Shown here: positions 1 through 9,372 of the stretch, one piece after another | Position numbering within the stretch: position 1 is the first letter of the stretch | Layout: each line of letters starts with the position of its first letter | Source: Cryptomeria japonica | Taxonomy: Eukaryota; Streptophyta; Pinopsida; Cupressales; Cupressaceae | DNA: 64,000 nt | NCBI RefSeq assembly: GCF_030272615.1 | Contig: NC_081413.1 | Coordinates: forward strand, 98,984,239-99,048,238 | Direction: 5' to 3' | Made by a program: the position numbers and the translations under genes | Notes under the pieces: model-generated | Told to the model about the DNA's origin: nothing | The model's input: the letters and a program-made list of their open reading frames with translations, nothing else | Database searches by the model: none

Positions 1-915
1 TAATCAACATTAACCCATTCTTTGTTTGCTGTGTAGACTGACAAGAAAAAATTCTATAAGCATATCCTTTCCAGCTTCATAGACCAATCAGAAAAAAAGT
101 TTTCCAACTAGATCTCTTAATTCACACAGTAGCATAAAATATGCAAGACACGTTCTCCATAACATCACCATCTTAGCCAAAATTCATCCTCTTTACATAC
201 CTTTCATTCACCTTCAAAAGGTCGGCCATAAGATAGATCATCAAAGATCAAACAAAATAGTTTACATTGATTTTGCAAAGCATGATCTGCACAATTTCCT
301 ATGCTGCGTTAGGACCATTCATACAATATGTTTATAATTTGATCTTATCATCTCCCAATCTATATTTTGACAAAAATGAATCAACCAGTTGTCAAATCAA
401 GGCCCCAGACATTCTGTTAATGTGCCAACCTAAGATTTCCAAAATCTGGACCATTTCTGAGTCAACATTATGGACCGTCTTTGTGTCAACATTGTGACCT
501 GCTTCTATGTCGGTATTTGGTGTAATACACATCACTTTCTCAACCACTCAACCAACACCTATGGGATGACGAGACTGCACACCTTCTTCCTCCTTATTAT
601 CCCACGAGATTATTTTTCATCTGTCTTCTCGACAATAGGTTGGTGGGAGGTGGCGAAAAACACATCATTTGATCTACTGCACAAGAATTTCATTTTCACC
701 GAGACAATCAAATGTTACATCGAAAATATTTCATATCGCTATAACACCAAGGATCGGCAAGAAAAAAGTTATGTTTTGCCGAAAAACAAAGTCACATTGA
801 ATATGAAATCTTTATCGATGTGACCCAAGGGTGTCGAGGAGACTTGCTATATCTCTCATTGTAATTTAAAGTCACACTAAAATCCTTGGTGATAAACATA
901 ATGTTATTTGCAATT
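1..915. other. Unassigned AT-rich left flank of TP1
   Basis: I recognise no gene or element here. Two overlapping plus-strand open frames (267-497 and 470-823) have no motif I can name and are probably chance frames. A block beginning GTGACCCAAGGGTGTCGAGG at 820 recurs at 22446, just beyond the far end of TP1, so TP1 landed in or beside a short local duplication of unknown nature. Confidence 0.5.
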
Positions 916-920
916 ACTAT

Positions 921-1691
921 TATTTATGTTAAAAATGGAAACAACAATATTGAAAGAATGAATAGATTCAACCACAAAAACCCTATCCTATCAACAACAA
1001 AGATCCACCATAACATATGAAGATTACCTAAGACAATGAAAATCAACAAAAATCACAAAGATTATACCATTAGATGTCCAATAGGGTTTGAATCTCCATT
1101 CTTCCTATCTCCATTGATCTTTCTTGATATATTCTCTCAAATTTTATGTGTGCACAAGAGCTCAACAAATAATGGAAATGTGGTTGCAAGTAGGCTTGAT
1201 CGCATATGAAAGTTCAAATGCTAGAATACTTATGAGGATTGATAATGAAGGAAGCATCCTCTTATATAGAAGACATTGTAAGAAATGGAGGGATAAGATT
1301 AGGAGGTGTAAAAGATAAATGGTCGGCTAAAATTAAAGGGTAGGTAGAGGAAATAAGAAAATAATGAGAGGGTAGGTAGTTTAGGAATTAAGAGATGAAT
1401 GACATGTGTCGTGGGTAGAAAAGACTAATGAATTAATTAAATAAATAAAGATTCATTTAATTAATAGAAGAAGTGAGATCAATTAAATAAATAAGATATT
1501 TATTTAATTTAGAAAAAGGATAATTTAAATAAATAAAAGTATTTATTTAAATGAGAAATAAGGCTAGAAGAGGATAAATGAATTAATTAAATAAATAAGA
1601 ATTTATTTAATTAATAGAAGAATTAGGCTTAAAATAATTAAATAAATAAAAATATTTATTTAATTAGACAGGACAATTTTAAGTGTTTACA
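921..1691 (-). repeat. TP1 3' LTR
   Basis: This 771-bp LTR aligns along its whole length with 21660-22431 and with the LTRs of TP2 and TP3. The terminal TG at its left end has decayed to TA (tatttatg for tgtttatg). Its right end, gtgtttaca, corresponds to gtgtctaca in the other copies. Confidence 0.88.
1432..1666. repeat. Array of five AT-rich palindromes in the LTR
   Basis: Five short inverted repeats follow one another, each built from TTAAATAAATA, a 2-5 nt centre and TATTTATTTAA or a close variant, separated by 10-25 nt of less symmetric sequence. The same five-unit array is present in all six TP LTRs. In element orientation it lies in the 5' half of the LTR, where U3 promoter sequence is expected. 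Its role is unknown. Confidence 0.75.
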
Positions 1692-1705
1692 TTTTGCCCC
1701 TATTT
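1692..1705 (-). other. TP1 polypurine tract
   Basis: On the minus strand this reads AAATAGGGGCAAAA directly before the LTR start. It is the expected plus-strand primer site and corresponds to AAAGAGGGGCAAAA in TP2 and TP3. Confidence 0.8.
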
Positions 1706-1791
1706 GAGACAATGCAACTTGTCGCATTGTTTCAAACAAGATAAGATAAATTGATACAAAGCTGCCCCAAGATGGGAATGATATGCCCCCT

Positions 1792-1838
1792 CGAGAGATT
1801 GGATTAAAATGTCTGAAAAGATCACAGACAATCTCTCG
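1792..1838 (+). promoter_or_regulatory. Conserved two-step hairpin upstream of the PMD gene
   Basis: CGAGAGATT (1792-1800) pairs with AATCTCTCG (1830-1838), and inside it GTCTG (1811-1815) pairs with CAGAC (1825-1829). The same structure occurs in TP3 (28863-28909) and, with mismatches, in TP2 (about 30413-30459). It lies between the polypurine tract and the TATA box of the PMD gene. It could be a protein-binding site or an RNA structure; I cannot tell which. Confidence 0.5.
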
Positions 1839-1935
1839 ATAAGAAAGAAAGACTGGAAATGACTGACAAGATAGGATAGAGTGACAGAGTCACGGGATAA
1901 AGAAGACTGACTCGAGAAACTAGGGCTAGGGTAGT

Positions 1936-1943
1936 CTATAAGA
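1936..1943 (+). promoter_or_regulatory. TATA box of the TP1 PMD gene
   Basis: The motif is ctataaga, placed 90 bp before the exon 1 ATG. TP2 (ctataaga, 30558) and TP3 (tatataag, 29024) have a TATA-type motif at nearly the same distance from their ATG codons. Confidence 0.5.
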
Positions 1944-2026
1944 TAGACTACAAGGAAAACATTCTCATTGTCATCCACACATCTAAGAGATCAGAGTGGA
2001 GAGAGAGCAGAGAACAATCAACAACA

Positions 2027-2092
2027 ATGACATTGGTGCATAGATTTGATCGCGTTTGTTGATATTAGAGGCCAGTAGATGCAGGAGAGCGA
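2027..2092 (+). pseudogene. PMD gene exon 1 (TP1 copy, broken)
   Basis: This is a 66-nt first exon, ATG through to a GTGAGT splice donor at 2093. It matches in length and sequence the 22-codon exons at 29124-29189 (TP3) and 30658-30723 (TP2). The TP2 version reads MAFTHRFDRVCRF at its start. In this copy codons 12 and 14 are stops (TGA and TAG); the first is CGA in the other copies, so it looks like a CpG transition. The exon lies on the strand opposite to gag. Calling it an exon is inference from the conserved donor, equal length and phase 0 continuity with the PMD frame. Confidence 0.6.
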
Positions 2093-2737
2093 GTGAGTAC
2101 CACAAAACCTCCTTGTACTTTATTGCATTAAATATTTTCATAAATGCATGTTAGGTAGGTCAATAAATGCATATTAGGTTTAAGCATGTTTGTGTCATGA
2201 ATGTGCATTTATGTCTTCAAGGTCGAATCGATAGTTTTGTAATAAACATACGCTGTCGATTGGATAAGCTGCTAAGAGGATACACTCAAACAGGTCCTCT
2301 AGGGAAGACTAGGATAACAAATAGGGCTAGGATTGACAATTCTATGATAGAACATATGTTGCCATTCAGGAAACTACTCAAAAAGATACACTCAAGAAGA
2401 GGCCCTAGGATGGGATAGAGTGAGGCACTTTGTGACAAACATGGAGTACCATAGAAATTGACAATTCTGTGATAGAAAATACGTTGTCAATTGGATTAGG
2501 CAAAAAATGACAATTCTGTGATAGAACATACATTGTCAATTAGATAAGCTACCCAAGAGGATACACTCAAGTAGGTGCCCTAAAAGATAAGATAAAAGTA
2601 ACACTTTGTGATGAACATGGAGTACTACTAGGATAGAGTTCCATATGATAAATATAAGCACTAGGATAAAAGAGAAACACTTTCTAATGAACAGGGAGTA
2701 CTACTAGGATTGACACAGTTGATTTTCTTAACTGCAG
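2093..2737 (+). other. Predicted PMD-gene intron with minisatellite (TP1)
   Basis: The intron is 645 nt, from GTGAGT to TTAACTGCAG. Its second half (about 2420-2720) holds an imperfect tandem repeat built on cactttgtgatgaacaggg, mixed with copies of ttgacaattctgtgatagaa. The equivalent TP2 intron is 647 nt with near-identical splice signals. Confidence 0.6.
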
Positions 2738-3754
2738 AAGGATCTACCTATGCTAGAGTCACGAGAGAGATTCCCTTCGATTTAGGGATTACGACCAAAG
2801 TTGACATTGGAGGATAGAGCAGCAGTTGAGGCCATGGGCTTGCGATACATTATGTATATGCCTGAGTTTTGGGCGAACATGGGATTGTTGACTACATTAG
2901 CTGAGAGATGGCACTTAGAGACATGCACTTTTCATTTGCCAATGGGTGAGATGACAGTCACCTTAGAAGATATGTACAGGATACTGAGGATACTGATTGT
3001 TGGGGAGTTGGTTCCTTACGATTGAGAGGGAGATAGGGATTCACTGAGACGAGTGTTCCAGGATCCAGGACTAGAGATGAGGGCAGGACACGTGGCTTGT
3101 GATACTATGACAGCTACAGGATTGGCTCTACCGACGGTGCTGGAAGGAGTTATTAGTGGGTTCCTATGTCCGGATAGGGCGACACGAGGGTTGGCTCTGG
3201 GATGGGGGAGGACTCTGGAGACATTGGTGACTGAGAATGCCAAGTTTGCATGGGGGCCATGTCTGTTGGCACACGTGTATTATGAGTTGCATCAGTTTGT
3301 ATATCATGGATCGACATGATTAGGATGCAGAGTGACATTGTTGCAGGTATGGGCATATGAGCATCTTTCGGTTACACGAACGATACACTTTAGAGGTAGG
3401 TAACATGGGCACAGTTATGTGCATCTATATGATATGATTACTTCTCAGCCACAAATTGGGAGGCTAGAGTATTGGCACTGAGTTATTGAGAGGTAGATAG
3501 CGTAGTATGGAGGCCTTACCAGGATTGTGAGGAGTGGGAGGATGACGCAGTGGAGCTGCTGTATGTATTCCAAAGTAGGTATCTAATTGGGAGGACACCA
3601 TATATTATTGAGTTGGATTTGATTGACAGGGTATGCAGGTAGTTCATTAGGATACAACGGATGCCATGGGGATCAGGGATGTATGCACAAACGGTGAGGG
3701 ATCAAGCTCATTTGGGTCTGTTATTATCTTATGATCAGGCAGTGACACAGATAC
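2738..3754 (+). pseudogene. PMD gene exon 2, 5' part (plant mobile domain, PF10536-like), interrupted by C1
   Basis: From the acceptor CAG at 2735-2737 the frame runs through recognisable plant mobile domain sequence: the block around GLLTTLAERWHLETCTFHLP (about 2884-2943), GEMTVTLEDMYRIL just after it, and later LLQVWAYEHL and MPWGSGMYAQT. The PMD family (MAIN/MAIL1 in Arabidopsis) also has many transposon-borne members in Mutator-like and gypsy elements. Stops occur near 2776 and 3023, and frameshifts follow after about 3319. The frame is cut at 3754 by C1 and resumes at 12591. If C1 and one target copy are set aside, the reading frame passes cleanly across the junction. This copy keeps the longest PMD of the three TP elements. 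Confidence 0.8.
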
Positions 3755-4820
3755 TGTTGGTATTTTGGATATTTTGATATGGTTTTGTCATTGATGTCAA
3801 CACCTATTAACACTTATCAACTCTGACACTTTGGAGAATTGGCAATGTTCATCGACAAGCAAGTGACTTATGCACAGTCACCGGTATCTGGTACACCGGT
3901 AGGATATATTGTTCACTGACACTTGGAATGACATGGAAAACACTTGGTTATGTCGAAGACATTGTTTGGACACCCTGTCTTGAAGATTTATTCATTGGTA
4001 TATTTGAGTTTGCATATTTGCTGTTACCGACAAATAGGTCCAGGATAAGCACCGACATGCTTATCTATTCCAGATCAACACGACACACTATGGAGATGAT
4101 TTATTATTATTGTAAATGCATTAAGCCGACATGTTATATCAGTTATTACATCGGTTATTGATTTACTTGTAAATTGTTTTTATTGTAATATCTTTTAGAG
4201 CCAACCTACTAAAATTGGTCTTAGGTTATGGTATATATGTAAGATCTTATTTGTAAGATCGATATGCGATTGAAGAAAGGAATTGTAAGAAGGTATATGC
4301 GAGAATAAGTAGAGCTATACACATAGACATCATTTGAAGGTTGAAGGAAGGTTTTTGTGAAGGCAATTAGAACTAAACTGGTACTGAATCCAGCATATGA
4401 AGATGGTCTTTTGAGCAGTACATCATTATTGGATTTAACCATCCAATTGTAGTCAGTTTGACTCCTATTTGTGTTTGAGCAGTGAGTTCTAGGCGCTTGG
4501 CCTTTCTGCATATGCATACCCCATTTGTATACACATACTATCTGCAGTAGTATCATCTAATTGTGGGTAAGGTTTCCTACCGTGGTTTTTCACCTTACAG
4601 GGTTTCCACGTACAAATATTGGTGTTATGTGTTGTGGATGTTATTATCTTTCTATTTCATGCATTAATCTTTACCGGTACTATAATTAACTGATAAACTG
4701 TCTACCGACATAAAGTTTGGTTCACCAGTATTAAGCATTAAGTTTGGTTAAGTTGTTTTTGGTTTAAATTTATTAGACAACTGATTCACCCCCCCTCTCA
4801 GTTGTCTTCGGGACCTAACA
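3755..4820 (+). repeat. C1 5' LTR
   Basis: The LTR is 1066 bp, from tgttggtattttgg to gggacctaaca. It is nearly identical to the combined halves of the 3' LTR (9373-10177 plus 12342-12590). Confidence 0.93.
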
Positions 4821-4822
4821 AT

Positions 4823-4834
4823 TGGTATCAGAGC
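4823..4834 (+). other. C1 primer binding site
   Basis: TGGTATCAGAGC begins two bases after the 5' LTR. It is the usual copia site complementary to the 3' end of initiator tRNA-Met. Confidence 0.92.
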
Positions 4835-4877
4835 CTAGTCCTCTTTTTGCAGAAGTTTAACAGCTCAAGGAGATCCA

Positions 4878-5987
4878 ATGTCTTTTAACTATTTCAGGAA
4901 GGATATTCCTAAACTTGATGGAACCAACTATGGCATATGAAAGATCAGGATGGAGACACATCTGAATTGCATTGGAAAGGACATCTGGGAAGTTACAAAG
5001 AATGGCTATACTACTCCTACTCCCGGTCAGCCTAATCCACCTACCTTAGCAAAAGATGAAGAAAATGATTGCAAAGCAAGAGAAGCACTTTTGAGTGCAT
5101 TATCAGATCAACAAATCAAGGGATTATCAGATAGGTCTACTGCTAAATCTATTTGGGACCATTTGGAAACATTGAATGAAGGAGATTCCACAGTCAAAAT
5201 TGCAAAACTTGAAAGCTTCCGAGTCAAGTATGAAAATCTAAAAATGGAAGAAGATGAAAGGATTTATGCTTTTATGGAAAGAGTTAATGAAATTGTTTTG
5301 GGTATTAAATGTTGTGGAGGAGCCTTAAGTGAAGATGAAATTGTTTCAAACTTTTTAAGAGGATTTCCATTGGCATACAAAATGAAAGTTACTGCTATAA
5401 ATGAGTTAAGAACTATGCCTAATACATTAGTAACTAGGGACACATTGATTGGAAAAATTTCAGCTTTTGAAATTGAGAAATTTGGTCTTGTTGCTACTAT
5501 AAAGATAGATTTAGCTTTTAAGGCATCAACATTATCTGCACCATCATTTGACAAATCTGATTGGAAAGCCTTTTATGCAAGAGAAATTGAAGAAAGCAGG
5601 AGATAAAATGAAGAACTTGAAGAACTATTTGCAAGAAAAATGCCTAAAGGTCCAGTTGGAAGTAAGTATGAAGGTAAAGCACCCTTTAAATGCTCTAACT
5701 ATAATAAGATTGGTCATATGACTTCAAGATGCTCTGATAGATATGCTAGATTAAGAGAAGAAGCTAGAAGAACATACAAGCCTAACCCTGAATATCAGAG
5801 ATACAAATTTAAGAAGAATAAAGATAAATCTTGTTATCTTGTTGATGAAGGGGTCATTGATGATTCTGATGAGGATCCGATAGACAATGGATGGGTTTTT
5901 GTTGCTATAACAGAAGATCAACCGACACCTACTATTCAACCGGTAGATCAAGCTTTGGCAGCTAAAGTTGAAGTTAAGGATGAATGA
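4878..5987 (+). pseudogene. C1 gag (broken)
   Basis: This is the copia nucleocapsid protein, which packages the element RNA in virus-like particles. The start ATG at 4878 opens MSFNYFRKDIPKLDGTNYG, the usual copia gag N-terminus. A stop follows where family members have Trp, so the long frame resumes at 4950. The helical UBN2-type region runs to about 5600 (SIWDHLETLNEG, EDERIYAFMERVNEI). A further stop lies at 5604. The zinc knuckle near 5692-5733 reads CSNYNKIGHMTSRC: its second Cys is Tyr, so metal binding is probably lost. The frame ends at 5985-5987 in a TGA, again at a position where Trp is usual. Confidence 0.88.
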
Positions 5988-7216
5988 ATCATTGATTCAG
6001 GATGTTCACATCACATGACTGGTGATAAAGGTAAATTCTTGAACTTTCAGGAATATAATGGAGGTCTAGTAAGATTTGGAGATGATAAAGCTTGTTTGAT
6101 AAAAGGAAAAGGTACTATATCTCTTGATGGTAAGAATAATATCGACAATGTTTACTATGTAGAAGGTTTAAAGCATAATCTTTTGAGTGTTGGTCAATTA
6201 GTTGAAAAATGATTTTAGTTACAATTCAAGAATGAAAAATGCAAAATTATGAACAAAATTGGTCTGGAAATTGCAACTGGTAATCAAACTAGAGGTAACA
6301 TCTTTCATTTGAATAATAGTGAAAAGCATGCTTGATTGCACATATTGATGAAAGTTGGCTATGTCATAAGAGACTCTGTCATGTAAATTTTGATTGCATT
6401 GTGAAAATCAGTACTACCAAGGCAGTTAGAGATTTACCTAAGATTGTTAAACCTCACAATCCGGTATGTAAGGAATGTCAATTTGGAAAACAAGTTAGAG
6501 CATCTTTTAAAAGTATTCCAGAAAAATCCAATAATGCTCTTGACTTAATTCATATTGATTTATGTGGTCAAGCTAGAACTAAAAGCTTACAAGGTGATAG
6601 ATATTTCATGCTAATCATTGATGAATATTCTAGAATGTGTTGGGTTACTTTTCTCAGAGAAAAATCAGAAGCACTTGGGAAATTCAAACTATTCAAAGCA
6701 ATGGTAGAAAATGAAACCGATAAGAAAATTAAATGTCTGAGATCAGATCAAGGAGGTGAATTCACATCTAAGAAATTTAATACATTCTGTGAAGTAAATA
6801 GAATCATAAGATAATTATCAGCACCCCGAACATCACAACATAATGGAGTTGTAGAAAGGAAAAATAGAACTATCTTGGATGCAGCTAGAAGTATGTTATC
6901 TGAAGCAAATCTACCACATGTATATTGGAGAGAGGCAGTAAGTACAACGGTCTATACATTCAACAAAGTTCACATCAAAGGTGAAACTGGTAAGACCCCT
7001 CATGAACTATGGTTTGGTATTACTTCTACTCTTAAATATTTCAGAATATTTGGAAGTAAATGTTATATTAGAAGAGATGAGTATATTGGAAAATTTGATC
7101 CTAGAAGTGATGAAGGAATATTTCTTGGTTATTCATCTAAGAGCAAAGCATATAGATGTTTTAACAAAAGATTGCAGAAAATTGTTGAGAGTACAAATGT
7201 GAAAATTGATGAATAG
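5988..7216 (+). pseudogene. C1 protease and integrase (broken)
   Basis: The aspartic protease begins at IIDSGCSHHMTGD (from 5988), with the catalytic DSG intact, and runs to HNLLSVGQLVEK (6211), where stops break the frame. From 6332 come the pre-integrase zinc region (WLCHKRLCHVNFD, then CKECQFGK) and the integrase core. All three catalytic acids are visible: Asp in IHIDLCG, Asp in RSDQGGEF and Glu in GVVERKNRT. A stop at about 6814, just before LSAPRTSQHNG, separates the second and third. The C-terminal copia signature GYSSKSKAYRCFN closes the domain before a stop at 7214-7216. Confidence 0.88.
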
Positions 7217-8370
7217 TTTAGAAGAATTTCAAGGTATATAGACTCTGAACCGGCAATAGAGATACTGACAAATGAACCTACATTGAACCCACCGGTACAG
7301 AATGAAGATCTAGTTACATTGGTATCATCTGAAAATTCCACTGTAACTGAGGAACAACAACAAACGAAGACACCCCAGTATGTAAGATTGAATCACTATG
7401 AAAGTCAGATAATTGGGAACAAGTATCAAGGAGTTATGACAAGAGGAAGACTGACAAATGAAGAGGTATGTCTTATTTCTCAAATTGAATCATCATCAAT
7501 TAATGAGGCATGTGAAGATAAACACTAGATTAAAGCTATTGAAGAAGAATTAGAACAAATTGAAAAGAATAACACATGGACATTAGTTCCCCGACCTAAA
7601 GACAAAAATGTAATTGGAACAAAATGGGTATTCAGAAACAAACTTAATGAAGATGGTAAGGTAATCAGAAATAAAGAAAGACTAGTGTGTAAGGGATATT
7701 CTCAGAAAGAAGGAAGTGATTACAATGAAACCTTTGCACCGGTAGTTAGAATTGAGGCAGTCAGATTATTCTTGGCTTTTGCACCACACAAGAACTACAA
7801 AGTATATCAAATGGATATTAAATGTGCCTTTCTAAATGGAGATCTTGAAGAAGAAGTTTACATTGAGCAACCTGACGAATTTTCTTTGACAGATAATAAA
7901 GATATGGTTTACAGGTTAAGGAAAGCGTTGTATGGATTGAAGCAAGCTCCAAGAGCTTGGTATGCTAGATTGGATAAATATCTTTTGAAGATTGGTTTTA
8001 TAAAGGTAATGTTGACAACAATTTATACTATAAAGTGACTAATGATGACATCTTAGCTATAGAAGTTTTTGTTGATGATATAATCTTTGGAGGAGAAGAA
8101 GGTTTATGCAAAGAATTTTCTATTGAAATGCAACAAGAATTTAAAATGTCTATGATTGGAGAGATAAAATTCTTTTTAGGATTGCAGATTTCACAAACTG
8201 ATAAAGGTATATTCTTGAGTAATTCTAAGTACTTAAAGGAGTTACTAAAGAAATTTGGGATGGAAAACTCTAAACCGGTAAGCACACCTATGACTACAAA
8301 TGACAAATTATCACTAAGGGATGAATCTACACCCGTTAATCCAACTATATTTGACACAAACAAGACCTAA
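7217..8370 (+). pseudogene. C1 reverse transcriptase (broken)
   Basis: After a variable linker (7217-7530), the RT domain begins near WTLVPRPKDKNVIGTKWVFR and continues with NETFAPVVRIEAVR, MDIKCAFLNGDLEEEVYIEQP and LYGLKQAPRAWYARL. A frameshift at about 8005-8035 moves the frame; it then reads FVDDIIFGG, so the catalytic DD pair survives. The tail FFLGLQISQ and KPVSTPM are standard copia landmarks. The enzyme copies element RNA into DNA inside the particle. Confidence 0.88.
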
Positions 8371-8986
8371 TATCATGAATGCAGTATGTAATGTTTCAAT
8401 ATTTCAGAGTAATCCTAGAGAAAATCATGAATCAGCTGTAAAAAGGATTTTCCGGTACCTACAAGGCACTACAAATCTTGGCCTATGGTATCCTAGAGAT
8501 GAAAATTTTGAATTATGTGCATACACAGATGCAAATTGGGCAGGAGATGTGGATGACAAAAAAAGCACCACCGATGAAGCATTTTTTCTTGGAAGCAGAC
8601 TAATTTCTTGGTTGAGTAAGAAACAAAGTTGCACATCTTTATCAACAACAAAATCAAAATATGTTGCAACAACAACTAATTGTATGGTACACAAGTATTA
8701 TGGCTTAAGCAAATGTTGAAGGACATACAGGTAAAATGCAAGGAACTTATAACTATCTATTGTGACAACACTGCAACAATTGATATATCTAAGAATCCGG
8801 TACTACATTCTAAAACTAAACATACAAACTGAATTTTCTAAAGGAGAATGTTGAAGCAAAAGAAATAAAATTGGTTTATGTGAATACTAAAGAGTAGATT
8901 GCAGATATTTTCACTAAGCCTTTGCCTAAGGAAACTTTTGAATATCTCAGAGATCAGCTTGGGGTCATACCCCCACTGGTAGAGAC
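8371..8986 (+). pseudogene. C1 RNase H (broken) and polyprotein end
   Basis: The domain shows RIFRYLQGTTNLGLWYP, then YTDANWAGD with the first catalytic Asp. The next motif reads SLSTTKSKYVA where copia elements usually have SLSTAEAEYVA, so the catalytic Glu is replaced by Lys. A stop near 8717 is followed by a continuing but broken frame to IFTKPLPKETFEYLRDQLG and a stop near 8986. This is the normal C-terminus of a copia polyprotein, so I see no room for an env-like gene before the 3' LTR. Confidence 0.82.
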
Positions 8987-9372
8987 TTAGACAGTTGATG
9001 TTTGTCATCTACCGACAAAATTAACAGAGAAATGTTTTATTCCGGCTTTTGATGAGGAGAGCTACTTCTCAGGGCAAGTAATTGGCATACTGAATAAGTT
9101 GGTATTTTGTATTTGAACCTAGTTTTGTATTGGCTTTGGCATTTGATGTCAAAGGGGGAGAGATTGATATGGAAAAACACAAGGACAACTCATGTTACTC
9201 CTAGGGGAGTGATTGTTACTTTGGGAGAGATTGATTACTCTCTGTATCTAAATTTTGATTTTTGGTTGTAATCTCTTTTGGGAGATTGTTGGTTTTTGGT
9301 ATTTGGCATTTCTGCTTTGGCACTTTGATGGTTTTTCCATCTTGTGTTGCCATCAATTCCAAAGGGGGAGAT
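8987..9372 (+). other. C1 3' untranslated region with two polypurine tracts
   Basis: The tract at 9361-9372 (aaagggggagat) directly precedes the 3' LTR. A second, near-identical tract, tcaaagggggagag, lies at about 9149-9162. The sequence between them repeats the same layout (dispersed ttttgg and tttggcattt words), suggesting a local duplication of the polypurine neighbourhood. Confidence 0.75.

Noticed and set aside
267-823. Two overlapping ORFs in the left flank as host genes
   Set aside because: Short, AT-rich, no domain, no splice context and no second copy in the window to test conservation.
1432-1666. The regularly spaced palindromes as a CRISPR array
   Set aside because: The units are themselves palindromic with variable short separators, lie inside LTRs and occur in plant DNA. 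There are no unique spacers and no cas genes.
4221-4556. Minus-strand ORF in the C1 5' LTR
   Set aside because: It lies wholly within the LTR and is shortened in the 3' LTR copy (9929-10162), as expected for chance frames in non-coding repeat DNA.
8987-9372. An env-like gene at the 3' end of C1
   Set aside because: Only about 390 bp lie between the RNase H end and the 3' LTR, without an open frame of useful length.
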